Source: Chitinophaga niabensis (lineage in GTDB: Bacteria; Bacteroidota; Bacteroidia; Chitinophagales; Chitinophagaceae). From it: a stretch of 64,000 bases of DNA. The position numbers and the translations under genes are program-made. The stretch is taken from NCBI RefSeq assembly GCF_900129465.1, contig NZ_FSRA01000002.1, positions 186,001-250,000 of the forward strand, in the 5' to 3' direction. Below are positions 8,957 through 18,800 of the stretch, in pieces. Within the stretch, counting starts at the first letter, position 1. The number at the start of each line of letters is the position of its first letter. The notes beneath the pieces are model-generated. The model made no database searches. It had not been told where the DNA came from and was given only the letters and a program-made list of their open reading frames with translations.

Positions 8957-9490
8957 ATGGACAAATTAATCAAGAGAAGGACGGCCATCCGCAATTTATT
9001 GATCATAGCAGGAGGGGCGATGGTACTCCCGGCCTGTTACAGGAACTCCGGGAAAGCCAGCATAGCATTGCAAAACCTCACCATCAATGAAGACGAGGAG
9101 AACCTGCTGGCTGAATTAACGGAAACACTCATTCCTGAAACAACTACCCCTGGCGCTAAGTCGCTTAAACTACACCTCTTTGTACTAAAGATGGTGGACG
9201 ATTGCTACACAGCAGATAATCAAAAGCTGTTCATGGATGGGCTGAAGGGATTTAACGATCGCTTTTCGACCCAGGCCGGCACCTCCTTTGCCAACGCTTC
9301 CCCCGAAAAAAGGCTGGAAGTGTTAAAGGGCATCCAGGACATCAAGCAAAAAGACGATCCCGTTAAAAAATTCTACGACATCACGAAAAGCAAAACCATA
9401 CAGGGATATCTCAATTCCAAATACGTGATGACCAATATTGTAAAATACGAATTAGTGCCCGGCAGGTATAACGGTTATTTCCCGGCTTAA
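8957..9490 (+). CDS. Gluconate 2-dehydrogenase subunit 3 family protein (Tat-exported)
   Basis: This 177-residue protein has an N-terminal KRRTAIRNLLIIAGG segment resembling a twin-arginine or lipoprotein-type signal (LPACYRNS follows), so it is likely periplasmic. The body matches the small subunit pattern of periplasmic gluconate 2-dehydrogenase-type enzymes: LTINEDEENLLAELTETLIPETTTPGAKSL near 40-70, then FMDGLKGFND. The family has no catalytic site of its own and partners a GMC-type FAD subunit, possibly as a chaperone for its export. That partner begins 14 bases after this stop. Similar pairs in Bacteroidota are linked to oxidation of sugars or glycosides at C3; that role is inference here. 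Confidence 0.85.
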   Translation: MDKLIKRRTAIRNLLIIAGGAMVLPACYRNSGKASIALQNLTINEDEENLLAELTETLIPETTTPGAKSLKLHLFVLKMVDDCYTADNQKLFMDGLKGFNDRFSTQAGTSFANASPEKRLEVLKGIQDIKQKDDPVKKFYDITKSKTIQGYLNSKYVMTNIVKYELVPGRYNGYFPA

Positions 9491-9504
9491 AAACAAATAC
9501 AGTT

Positions 9505-11220
9505 ATGGCAAATCTTACAATAGACAGTGTGAAAGAACGCACTTTTGATGTGATCGTTATTGGTTCCGGAGCCAGTGGCGGATGGGCAGCCAAAGAGTTT
9601 ACAGAAAAGGGGCTGAAAACACTGGTGCTGGAACGTGGCCGCCCTGTGGAACATGTGAAGGACTATCCCACTACCAACATGTTTCCCTACGAATTTGAAC
9701 ATCGTAACGAGATCCCGCGGAAAGAACAGGAAGAAAATCCGATCGTCAACCGCTGTTATGCTTATCATGAAGATACCCGGCATTTTTTTGTAAAGGATGC
9801 GGAACATCCCTACGTACAGGAGAAACCCTTTGACTGGATCAGGGGTTACCAGGTAGGTGGTAAATCTCTCCTTTGGGCCAGGCAAACACAACGCTGGAGC
9901 GATTTTGATTTTGAAGGCCCTGCCCGTGATGACTTCGCTGTGGACTGGCCTATCCGTTATAAAGACCTTGCACCCTGGTACAGTTATGTAGAACGTTTTG
10001 CCGGTATTTCCGGAAATAAAGACGGCCTGGCAGAACTGCCGGATGGGGAATTCCTTCCTGCTTTCCCCCTCAATGCAGCGGAAGATCACTTTAAGAACGC
10101 ACTGAAAGCAAAATACCCTAACCGGTATTTGATCAGTGCCCGTTGTGCACATCTTTCCAAACCCAACCAGATCCATTTTGATCAGGGACGGGTGCAATGC
10201 CAGAACAGGGTCCTTTGCCAGCGCGGCTGCCCCTTCGGCGGATATTTCAGCAGCAATGCCTCCACCCTTCCCTGGGCACAGAAAACGGGCAATCTTACTT
10301 TACGTCCTTTTTCTGTGGTACACTCCATTATATATGATGAAGGAAAAGGAAAGGCAACCGGGGTAAAAGTGATAGATACGAATACAAAAGAAGAAATAGA
10401 CTTTTTTGCAAGAGTTGTTTTCGTGAATGCCTCTGCTCTCAACACCAATCTCATTCTGCTCAACTCTACATCCAACAGGTTCCCCCAAGGGCTGGGTAAT
10501 GATAATGGCTTAATGGGCAAATATGTGGCCTTCCATAATTACAGTGCTACCATCAGCGCAGAATACAACGGATTGCTGGAATATAGAACAGACGGCAGGA
10601 ACCCGGCAGGAGGTGGTTACATTCCCCGCTTCCGGAATGTATACAAACAGGAAACAGATTTCCTGCGTGGTTATGCAGCCGCATTCAGCGCAAGGCGCGC
10701 AGAATCCCGCAATTCCAAAGGAATAGGAGAAGAATTAAAGAACAGCCTCGCGAAAACAGAATTAGGGCCATGGCAGGTAGGCTCACATATGATGGGCGAA
10801 ACCATTCCTAAAGAAAATAATTATGTGCGGCTGGATAAAAGCCAGAAAGATGCATGGGGTGTACCTTTGATCAGTGTTAAGGTAGAGTATGATGAAAATG
10901 ACCGGCAGATCAGGAAGGATTATTACGAACAGATGCGTGAAATGTTTGAAGCCGCCGGGTTCACGAATATAAAAACCCGCGATACAGATCGTAATCCCGG
11001 ATTGGATATCCATGAAATGGGGGGTGTACGCATGGGGCACGATCCCAAAACATCTTTACTGAATGGCTGGCATCAACTGCATGCCTGTAAGAATGTATTT
11101 GTGACAGATGGTGCCTGCATGACCTCTACAGGTACACAGAACCCAACACTCACTTACATGGCTTTCACCGCACGAGCTGCAGATTATGCGATGAACGAAA
11201 TGAAGAAGCAAAACCTATAA
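9505..11220 (+). CDS. GMC-family FAD oxidoreductase (sugar/alcohol dehydrogenase large subunit)
   Basis: This 571-residue flavoprotein has an N-terminal Rossmann motif VIVIGSGASGGWAAKEF at about 14-30 with the acidic strand end VLERG. Toward the C-terminus lie IHEMGGVRMGHDP and TSTGTQNPTLTYMAFTARAA, the GMC_oxred_C signature with the active-site His and Asn region. A Cys-rich stretch CQNRVLCQRGCPFGGYF at about 233-249 resembles that of gluconate 2-dehydrogenase-type subunits. It has no signal of its own, which fits co-export with the Tat-type partner encoded 14 bases upstream. The reaction is oxidation of a sugar or glycoside hydroxyl to a ketone with FAD; the substrate and electron acceptor are not evident. 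A terminator follows. Confidence 0.9.
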   Translation: MANLTIDSVKERTFDVIVIGSGASGGWAAKEFTEKGLKTLVLERGRPVEHVKDYPTTNMFPYEFEHRNEIPRKEQEENPIVNRCYAYHEDTRHFFVKDAEHPYVQEKPFDWIRGYQVGGKSLLWARQTQRWSDFDFEGPARDDFAVDWPIRYKDLAPWYSYVERFAGISGNKDGLAELPDGEFLPAFPLNAAEDHFKNALKAKYPNRYLISARCAHLSKPNQIHFDQGRVQCQNRVLCQRGCPFGGYFSSNASTLPWAQKTGNLTLRPFSVVHSIIYDEGKGKATGVKVIDTNTKEEIDFFARVVFVNASALNTNLILLNSTSNRFPQGLGNDNGLMGKYVAFHNYSATISAEYNGLLEYRTDGRNPAGGGYIPRFRNVYKQETDFLRGYAAAFSARRAESRNSKGIGEELKNSLAKTELGPWQVGSHMMGETIPKENNYVRLDKSQKDAWGVPLISVKVEYDENDRQIRKDYYEQMREMFEAAGFTNIKTRDTDRNPGLDIHEMGGVRMGHDPKTSLLNGWHQLHACKNVFVTDGACMTSTGTQNPTLTYMAFTARAADYAMNEMKKQNL

Positions 11221-11225
11221 AACCT

Positions 11226-11254
11226 AAAGCTGCCCTTTCAGGCAGCTTTTTTAT
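11226..11254 (+). terminator. Intrinsic terminator after the GMC oxidoreductase
   Basis: A 9-bp perfect stem AAAGCTGCC/GGCAGCTTT with the six-base loop CTTTCA ends in a T run six bases after the stop codon at 11220. It closes the two-gene operon 8957-11220. Confidence 0.85.
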
Positions 11255-11305
11255 TTTTCGCCGCAACCCAACTTTTACACGATCATGCCCCGTCTTATTG
11301 TAGGT

Positions 11306-12193
11306 ATGATCATTGTAAAACTCATGGGCGGATTAGGCAACCAAATGTTCCAATACGCACTGGGCAAAGCTTTGAGCCTGCATCACGAAACCACGCTCAA
11401 ACTGGACCTCAGCTGGCTGCTCGATCATTCCGCCAAACGCGAAACCGGCTTTGTACATCGTAATTTTGACCTGGATATATTCCGTATACATGTGCCCCTT
11501 GCACAACCGGAAGAAGTGAAACGGATCCGCAACCAATGGCTCCCTGTTAAACGGGCAGACCGGCTGGTAAAAAAATTGCTCAGCGTTCCGCAAACCAATA
11601 TCCGGGAACCTTACTTTCATTATGCACCGTCTGTATTTACTGCCGGCCCTGATGCTTACCTGGATGGATTCTGGCAATCAGAAAAATACTTCAGGCAATA
11701 CGCCGCTGTGATCCGAAAGGATTTTAATTTCCTCCATCCTATAGGTCCGCAAGCCATCCCGCTTATGGAATGTATCCGGCTGAGCGAGGCAGTGTGTGTG
11801 AACGTGCGCCGAAAAGAATACGTGAACAATCCTTACCATGGTGCCATGGATGTGGATTATTACATGCGTGCGGAAAAATATATTCGGGAGAAGGTCAAAG
11901 ACCCGTACTTATATATCTTCTCAGATGATATAACCTGGTGCGAAGCCAACCTGCATTTTCAATCTCCGGCCACTTTTGTTCCTTTAACGTATGCCGGAGA
12001 AAAATACAGGGATCTCTTCAGGATGATGATTGCCTGCAAACACTTCATTATCCCCAACAGCAGCTTTGGCTGGTGGGCTGCATGGTTATCTGAGAACGGA
12101 GGCAAACAGGTAGTGGCGCCTTTACAGTGGTTTGCGGGTTTAGGCCCTAAAGACACGCAAGACCTGCTGCCCGAAACCTGGGTGCGTTTATGA
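11306..12193 (+). CDS. Alpha-1,2-fucosyltransferase-like glycosyltransferase, family GT11
   Basis: Starting at ATG 11306 (MIIVKLMGGLGNQMFQYALG), which gives the canonical GT11 N-terminus, the protein has 295 residues; an in-frame ATG at 11285 adds seven atypical residues. GT11 enzymes transfer fucose from GDP-fucose to an O-2 position. Visible motifs are GGLGNQMFQYALGKAL, the basic motif VCVNVRRKEYV near residues 160-170, the strand YLYIFSDDITWC, and IIPNSSFGWWAAWLS near the C-terminus. The basic motif is normally HxRRGDY-like, so NVRRKEY departs at the His, Gly and Asp positions. It lies alone, convergent with the next gene, whose last six bases it overlaps. It may modify a surface polysaccharide. 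Confidence 0.85.
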   Translation: MIIVKLMGGLGNQMFQYALGKALSLHHETTLKLDLSWLLDHSAKRETGFVHRNFDLDIFRIHVPLAQPEEVKRIRNQWLPVKRADRLVKKLLSVPQTNIREPYFHYAPSVFTAGPDAYLDGFWQSEKYFRQYAAVIRKDFNFLHPIGPQAIPLMECIRLSEAVCVNVRRKEYVNNPYHGAMDVDYYMRAEKYIREKVKDPYLYIFSDDITWCEANLHFQSPATFVPLTYAGEKYRDLFRMMIACKHFIIPNSSFGWWAAWLSENGGKQVVAPLQWFAGLGPKDTQDLLPETWVRL

Positions 12194-13042
12194 TACGGCA
12201 TCTTTTGCAATCACCGTCCAGTCACTGTTGCCAAAACCTTTTTCTATCCAGCGATCCATCTCAGCAGCAATAGCAGGTATAACAGCCAGTGTTCCATTAT
12301 TATGTTCAACAGTGTTCATGAACAACTGCGTATCCTTACGCGCCATATTCAATTCCCAGGAAGCCTTATCATATTCTCCGCTGCTCATACGCTGGAGGCG
12401 TGTAGGTAACATTTGTGCAGGATTCCAGATATCAAACAGCGATCCGATATCCTGTGCAGAAATATGTAAGGCTTTACCAAGAGATAAGGTATCGGCCAAT
12501 CCTGCTGCAAAGGTTACCAGGAAGCAATTACCGATCAGTTTCATGCCAGCTGCCTTTCCTTCCTCCGGCCCAAAATTGATCAGCTTTCCTGTCATTTTCT
12601 CCAGTAAAGGTTTTACTTTTTCAATCACCGCCTGATCTCCGGACACCAGCATGAAGCCACTCCCCTCTCTTGCATTTGCAGGTCCCATAAATACCGGCGC
12701 ATGCAGATAGGTAAATCCTTTTTCTTTCCATTCTTTTGTACGCTGTATGGCCCCCTCAGCAGAAGTAGTAGTATGATCAATGATCACCGCGCCAGCCTTC
12801 AGACCGGGAACAGCTGCAGCCAATACCTGGTTTACGCTGGCATCATCCTTCACAGCAATATGTATATGATCTGCCCCTCTCACAGCATCTGCTGCTGCCG
12901 CAAATGCTTTAGCGCCAGCCGCTTCCAGTGCAGTTGCTTTCTCCGGGCTCCTGTTCCATACCTGCACTTCCACTCCTTTATCCAACAAGGCCTTTACGAA
13001 ATTTGTTCCTAACAGGCCCATGCCTAAAAATGCTCTTACCAT
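12188..13042 (-). CDS. NAD(P)-dependent beta-hydroxyacid dehydrogenase-like oxidoreductase
   Basis: This 284-residue protein belongs to the 3-hydroxyisobutyrate dehydrogenase/6-phosphogluconate dehydrogenase-like group. The nucleotide-binding loop GMGLLGTNFVKALL is at about 7-20, the adenosine-ribose strand VQVWNRSPEKA follows, DHTTTSAEGA is the substrate-binding motif, and the likely catalytic Lys is in AAGMKLIGNCFL at about residue 170. It would oxidise a 3-hydroxyacid or reduce a semialdehyde in the cytoplasm. The N-terminus is slightly short, since the usual MKIGFIGLG strand is reduced to MVRAFLGMG. It starts 10 bases after the stop of the membrane regulator-like gene and is probably in its operon. 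Its final codons overlap the convergent GT11 gene by six bases. Confidence 0.88.
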   Translation of the reverse strand: MVRAFLGMGLLGTNFVKALLDKGVEVQVWNRSPEKATALEAAGAKAFAAAADAVRGADHIHIAVKDDASVNQVLAAAVPGLKAGAVIIDHTTTSAEGAIQRTKEWKEKGFTYLHAPVFMGPANAREGSGFMLVSGDQAVIEKVKPLLEKMTGKLINFGPEEGKAAGMKLIGNCFLVTFAAGLADTLSLGKALHISAQDIGSLFDIWNPAQMLPTRLQRMSSGEYDKASWELNMARKDTQLFMNTVEHNNGTLAVIPAIAAEMDRWIEKGFGNSDWTVIAKDAVS

Positions 13043-13052
13043 ATCTTAATTA

Positions 13053-14324
13053 TTAAAGTTTAATTACACGATCGTCTTTTGTGAAACGGGTGTTCTTCAC
13101 TGCAGCTGTTCCCTGAAATCGGTATTGAAGTCCTACTATATCAGTAGGTTCAGCAGAAAAACTAAGCGTATACGCCTTTGTTCCATTTACAAAGAAATCC
13201 ATCTGTTTATTTTTCGCTTCCACTTTTAGCTTCACCCATTGGCTCAGATCACAACCAAAACCGGAGAGGTTGGCGTTACTGCTCTTTGCAACTGTACCGT
13301 TAGCCACAAGCACAAGGTCTCCTACACAACCTTCCGCACAAAGCGGTATCATGATCATATCGTTTTTACAAAGGATCAGTACTTCTACCCGCTGGCAGGC
13401 AGCTGTGCCCTCACGGTACTCGCTTTTTAAACTTGTTTCAAAAGTGAAATGATCATTCCTGATGCCCAGGTCCTGCACATTATAAATACGCAATTTGGGA
13501 GGCGAAGGTTGTAAAGGAAGATGATATGCAGAAAGTAATGTTTCGTCAACTACTATCGCACTATCTTTCAGGCTTTCCTCTTTTTTGAAATAAACAGGCA
13601 CCCCACTGCCCTGTTCCGCCAATGCAAGCCAGCCACCTGAAGAGATCATCAGGTCATGTTCTTTCACGATCTGCTCACCGATGATCAGTTTTGCCCGGAA
13701 ATACCCCGGTGTATAATAAATGGTAGAGTACTCTTTTTGATCAGCTGGTACGGTTACCTTCCGCCGGATGTCCCAGGACTGTGAGATAGATACCTTTTCG
13801 TTGCCCGCAGCACTGGCATCATAAGTAAAGATCACAGAGTTAGGCACCCCGCTGGTTACCGTTGTATTACTCCTGAACTGATAATCCTCCTTATTAATGC
13901 GGATAGTGGTGTTTGATAAAAACAACAGGTATACTACAATAATGAGTGGCAGCAACACCGCAAGGCCGTACTCCCACTTCCGGCGGCGGGGTTTGGTTTT
14001 CACAGCCATTACAACTTCCGGCTGCTCCGATACTCCGGGAACAGCTGCTGCCTCCCGCCGCTTAAACTCCCGCCAATCTTCATATCCTGCAAACTGCGCC
14101 AGGGTATTCAAAGTAGTGGTGGCCGGGATATTATCATACTTCAGCTTTCCCCACAATCTTTTCAATGTAGTCACACTGAGCGTTACACCCGTAGCCTCCC
14201 GGATGGTTTCACTGAGTTTTTCGAAATCATAACTTGTCCAGTCATGACTGTCACCCCAGCCCAAACGGGCTTCTGCCAACGCCAGGCACTTTTTTATATA
14301 GTTTATCTCAAGACTGTTATTCAT
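13053..14324 (-). CDS. Single-pass membrane protein: HTH-like N-terminus, PKD-like and lectin-fold exterior
   Basis: No named family was recognised for this 423-residue protein. Residues 1-90 are soluble and helical, with a recognition-helix-like stretch (SVTTLKRLWGK) and ATTTLNTLAQFAGYEDWREFKRR. One transmembrane segment is clear at about 119-137 (YGLAVLLPLIIVVYLLFL), preceded by KPRRRK, so the N-terminus is cytoplasmic. Outside lie a beta-sandwich resembling a PKD domain (about 150-260) and a concanavalin A-like region (about 285-420; FTFETSLKSEYREG to MDFFVNGTKAYTLSF). Such a layout fits a membrane-bound sensor or regulator that reads an extracellular ligand. It shares a 123-base divergent region with a secreted lectin-fold protein gene and heads an operon with a dehydrogenase. 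Confidence 0.7.
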   Translation of the reverse strand: MNNSLEINYIKKCLALAEARLGWGDSHDWTSYDFEKLSETIREATGVTLSVTTLKRLWGKLKYDNIPATTTLNTLAQFAGYEDWREFKRREAAAVPGVSEQPEVVMAVKTKPRRRKWEYGLAVLLPLIIVVYLLFLSNTTIRINKEDYQFRSNTTVTSGVPNSVIFTYDASAAGNEKVSISQSWDIRRKVTVPADQKEYSTIYYTPGYFRAKLIIGEQIVKEHDLMISSGGWLALAEQGSGVPVYFKKEESLKDSAIVVDETLLSAYHLPLQPSPPKLRIYNVQDLGIRNDHFTFETSLKSEYREGTAACQRVEVLILCKNDMIMIPLCAEGCVGDLVLVANGTVAKSSNANLSGFGCDLSQWVKLKVEAKNKQMDFFVNGTKAYTLSFSAEPTDIVGLQYRFQGTAAVKNTRFTKDDRVIKL

Positions 14325-14447
14325 TTTAAATGAAGATGTTAGGAGTTTGCAGCTACTTGCACGAACTTGGCGCTCCTTTGAATGGCTATCAATTTACTTA
14401 TTATTCACATTTGCTGTACCTATCTATTTAAAATTTAAAAACAGGTC

Positions 14448-15578
14448 ATGACAAAAACAGCAATTGTTCTCATCCCGGTCTTTTTCGCCATCATGGCAAC
14501 GGCCCAGACGAAAAAGAAAGCTCAGCAGGAGATCAAAGTTCCCCTTACTGCTGAAAACTGGGCATTCAAACCCGGCACAGTTGAATTCATCACACACAAG
14601 TCAGTGCCCGCCATGAAGCTCCTGGGCGGCCAGGATTCAGCAATTCTGAAAACCATGGATTTCACGGATGGCACAATTGAATATGATATAGAACTGCTTG
14701 ATCAAAAGTTCACGGCTTTTTATTTCAGGTGGAACAGTGCAAAGGAAACGGAATGTTTTTATTTCCGCCCCGCAAAATCAGGAAAAGGAGATGCGGTTCA
14801 GTACGCCCCTTTTATAGATGGTGTTAACCTTTGGGATATGCTTTTCCATTACCAGGCACCAGCCACTTTTGAAACAGGAAAATGGAACCACGTAAAACTC
14901 GTTATCTCCGGCAGGCAGATGCGCGCTTATGTAAATAACGATAAATGGCCCTGCCTTTTAATACCAATGCTTGAGGGCAACAATCTGCAGGGTGCTCTTG
15001 CATTTGATGGCCATGTGATCATCTCCGGCCTGGTAGTAAAACCCGGCCAAACGGAAGATCTTTCTCCGCAGGAAGGGCCAGACCTCACGGATCACGATAC
15101 CCGCTATATCCGCAGATGGCAGATCAGCCCACCCGTTGCTGCACCTAAAAAATTTGAATTCAATGATGAGTATTTTAAAAAGAAAGACGCAGTCAGCTGG
15201 GATACGATCTGGGCAGAACGCAGAGGATTGGTCAATATCACCCGTAAATATGGTGGCCCTCCTTATCTCTCCCGCAGGCTGGTTTGGCTCAAAACCAATG
15301 TACATTCAGCGATCGCGCAAACCAGGAAACTGAACCTGGGTATTAGCGACGAGATCTGGATCTTCGCAAATGGAAAATTCATTGGAACTGACCAGAACAT
15401 CTATGGCCATCCCCTGATGAAACAACCACAGGGACGCTGTGCTGTTGAAAATGCATCTATGCCTATCCCTTTAGTTCAGGGAGATAATGAAATAATGATC
15501 GCCGTAGCATGTGATTTCTATGGCTGGGGAATTATAGCCCAATGGGACAAAGACGAAGATCTGACCCTGAATAAATAA
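14448..15578 (+). CDS. Secreted protein with concanavalin A-like and galactose-binding-like domains
   Basis: This 376-residue protein has a signal peptide ending MATAQ at about residue 20. Residues 35-205 form a concanavalin A/LamG-like sandwich (FTDGTIEYDIELLDQKFTAF, GKWNHVKLVISGRQMRAYVN, ALAFDGHVIISGLVV), the fold also used by DUF1080 3-keto-glycoside hydrolases; I see no catalytic motif that proves such activity. Residues about 245-376 look like a jelly-roll sugar-binding domain (RRLVWLKTNVHS, GISDEIWIFANGKFIG, LVQGDNEIMIAVACDFYGWG). It is transcribed divergently from the membrane protein at 13053, whose exterior also has a lectin-like domain. Likely role: carbohydrate recognition in the periplasm or outside the cell. 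The specific function is unknown. Confidence 0.7.
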   Translation: MTKTAIVLIPVFFAIMATAQTKKKAQQEIKVPLTAENWAFKPGTVEFITHKSVPAMKLLGGQDSAILKTMDFTDGTIEYDIELLDQKFTAFYFRWNSAKETECFYFRPAKSGKGDAVQYAPFIDGVNLWDMLFHYQAPATFETGKWNHVKLVISGRQMRAYVNNDKWPCLLIPMLEGNNLQGALAFDGHVIISGLVVKPGQTEDLSPQEGPDLTDHDTRYIRRWQISPPVAAPKKFEFNDEYFKKKDAVSWDTIWAERRGLVNITRKYGGPPYLSRRLVWLKTNVHSAIAQTRKLNLGISDEIWIFANGKFIGTDQNIYGHPLMKQPQGRCAVENASMPIPLVQGDNEIMIAVACDFYGWGIIAQWDKDEDLTLNK

Positions 15579-15603
15579 TAAAGCCTTCCGCCATGCTTCA
15601 ACC

Positions 15604-15637
15604 AGGGGCCGCTCAATGAGGGCGGTCCTTTTCTCTT
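15604..15637 (+). terminator. Probable intrinsic terminator after the lectin-fold protein
   Basis: A 9-bp stem (15604-15612 with 15622-15630, including two G-U pairs in RNA) around a nine-base loop is followed by TTCTCTTT. It lies 26 bases after the stop at 15578. Confidence 0.55.
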
Positions 15638-15723
15638 TGGTTAACCCTCCTTTCACTGGCAAACCACCTTTTCCCGGTTCCTTTCTAAATATTCCATTTT
15701 CGGGATCAAATAATTTCTTTTTA

Positions 15724-15754
15724 TTGCATTTAATTACATTTATTGTTATTTTTA
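15724..15754 (+). promoter_or_regulatory. Candidate promoter for the Oar-like receptor
   Basis: TTG at 15724-15726 is followed after 20 bases by TATTTTTA at 15747-15754, one mismatch from the Bacteroidota -7 box TAnnTTTG. The region is clearly more AT-rich than its surroundings and lies about 100 bases before the ATG at 15855. The rest of the 276-base gap (15579-15854) holds only the terminator described above. Confidence 0.3.
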
Positions 15755-15854
15755 GTTACGAAAGCGTATCAATTTAAATGTTATCATTCCACTGAACCAG
15801 GCAATTTCACGTTCCCGCTTTCCATTTAGTACCCTTTAATAATCCATTACTTTT

Positions 15855-18800
15855 ATGAGATCCTACTCAAAACTCTTGCTATCCTTGCTTTGCTTTGTGG
15901 CGCTGCGCTTGCAGGCACAAACCACACAGGCCTCCATTTACGGCGTTGTTTCAGATGAAAACAAACAACTCATCCCCGGCGCATCCGTGATGGTAAAAAA
16001 TCAGTCCACCGGTTTTACTTCCCGCACTGTTACCAATTCCAAAGGGGAATACAATATCCGGGAGTTGCCATTGGGTGGCCCTTATGTTGTGACGGTAACC
16101 TATGTTGGTTATGCAGATCAGCAGGAAAAAGGCAGTTTTCTCAGCCAGGGAGACGCCACCCGGGTAAATGTGGTCATGAAAGTTTCCGCAGTGACCATGA
16201 ATGAAGTAAAAGTGGTGGGCAATTCTCTCCGTAACAAAACGGAAAACTTTGGCGCCGCCACTACTGTTACTGCCCGAGACATTTCAAAACTGCCGGTAAA
16301 TGGCCGGAACTTCACTACCCTGATAGATCTTTCCCCGCTCAGTCGTGGGAGCAATCTATCAGGCCAACTGGCTTCTTCCACCAACTTCACCATTGATGGT
16401 ACCACAGCCAGGAACCCTACTTCCGGCGGAGGTTCCAACAGCCGTACAGGGGCACCGTATATCATATCCATGGAAGCCATCCGCGAATTCAAAGTGGTGA
16501 CCAATCAATATGATGTAACCTATGGCCGCAGTGGCGGAGGCACTGTAAGCACCGTAACAAAAGCCGGTACCAATACTTTCACCGGGTCTGCTTTTATGTT
16601 CAGCCGGGCAGACTGGCTTTCCAGCCCCAATGATATCCGTGGTGTTAAAAGAACAAATGATTTTTCTACCAATCAATTCGGCTTTTCCCTGGGAGGCCCT
16701 ATTATCAAAGATAAAGCACACTTCTTCCTTACCTGGGACCGGCAGGCAGATGCACGTCCGCTGCAATTGGCAGACATCCGCACGCCGGACGACGAAAAAC
16801 GCCTGAACATTACACAATCCACACTGGATCAATTCCAGCAGATAGCCCGCAGCAAATATGGTGTATCCAATGCTCCGCAGTTTGGTTCCTTTGATAAGAA
16901 AAGAAGTACGGATGCAGTGTTTGCCCGTATTGACTGGCAACTAAATGAAAAGAACCTCCTCACGATCCGGAATAACTTTATCAATGACCGTAACTACCAG
17001 GGCCGTGATGATAACACAGCCATCAATATGTACGAAGTATATGGCGATGCCAATACCTTTAATAATAGTCTCCTTGCCACCCTGCGTACAGTATTGAACC
17101 CCAGGGTAACCAATGAGCTGAAACTGCAGCACCTTTATACTTTTGAAGAAAGTGTACCCAATAAACAATTGCCCAAAGAAAACATTCCCCGTGCTATTGT
17201 TGAAAGGGTGCAATCCACCATCAATAACAACAACGTATTTACTTCCATCCAATTGGGCGGGCAGCGTTATTCGCCGGAACACTTCTACAATAACATCGTG
17301 CAGCTGGTAGATAACGTATACTTTAATACCAATAAAGCTAATTTCACCTTCGGTACAGACATCATGTACAGTCATTTGAATTCGCTGTACGGCAGTGAAA
17401 TGAATGGCCGTTTTTACTTCACCGGCATGACCAACTTCGATAACAAAACACCCTATCGTTATGCCCGTGAAATAGCCCTCGCCGAAGATCCCAGTCTTAA
17501 TCAGAATATCCTGAACGCCGGCCTTTATGCACAGATGCAAACACGCCTTGGCCGTGGACTGGAAATGATCCTTGGATTACGGGCGGATTATACCACTTAC
17601 ATGAACAAAGCCAATTTCAACCAAACAGTATATGATCAGTTAGGTGTACGTACAGATAATCCCCTGAATACATTCCAGCTGCAACCACGTATACAGTTCA
17701 ACTGGGATATCAATGAAAAACACACGGATTATCTCCGCCTCGGCGCAGGGATCTTTGGATCTGATATCAACAACTATGCAATGATCAATAACATGTTGTT
17801 CGATGGGACCAAAGTACTTTCCGTTGATATCACAGGAAACAATGTACCAGTACCGGATTTTGTTGAATACAGGAAAGATCCTTCAAAAGCGCCCGGTAAG
17901 GAATTGTTTGACCAGCTGGGTCTGGCACGCATCGGTACTATTAATACCAATGCAAAAGACGCCCGCATCCCTGTATTATATAAAGCCAACATTTCCTATA
18001 ATCACCTCTTCTCCGATCGCCTCAAAGCAGGCATCACCTTCTTCACCAGCATTGCCCGTAATAACTATATGTATGTGGACAGGAATATGGTGGACCAGCC
18101 GTACTTCCGATTGCCCACTGAAGGAAATCGTGGTGTGTATGTTCCCGCCGCAACGATCAACCCTACCAATGGTGTTGCAGACTGGACACAGGGAAGGAAA
18201 AGCACACAAGTAGGCCGTGTGCTGGAACTGAATGCAGGTGGTAAAGTAAACCAGTATGCTTTTGTAGTGGATGCAAACTGGCGTTATTTCAGAGATGGTG
18301 AAATCACCTTCAGCTACACCTGGAATGATGCAAAAGATAACACCTCTTTTAATGGAGACGTTGCCAATACCGCCACGTTGTCCCTCATGGTGAAAGAGGA
18401 TCCCCGTAACCTGAGCCTCATGAGCTATTCGGACAACCAGTTCCGTCATAAAGTAGTGTTCTATGGTACATTACCCAGCTGGAAAGGTTTCAGTGTTGGC
18501 GTAAGGTATTCCGGGCTTGGTGGCACCCGCTACTCCCTTGCAGTGAACGGTAATGTGAATGGAGACTTTGTAAACTCCAACGATCTGGCTTACATATTTG
18601 ATGTAAATAATCCGGCTGTACCTGAAAAATACCGCACCGGTATCACGAACATCCTGAACAATCCAAGTGTAGATAACAGTCTGAAAGATTACATCCGTAA
18701 AAGCATGGGCACCATTGCAGAACGGAATGCTGGCATCAACGGTTTCTATGGCATATGGGACCTTCGTATCGGCAAAAAGTTCAATATTTATAAAAGCCAC

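Noticed and set aside
9487..10197. Long minus-strand frame (236 codons) opposite the GMC oxidoreductase
   Set aside because: It is a shadow of a strongly coding plus-strand gene; its translation has no recognisable domain.
16941..17540. Long minus-strand frame (199 codons) opposite the Oar-like receptor
   Set aside because: Shadow frame within a clear receptor gene; its translation is Ile/Val-rich and without motifs.
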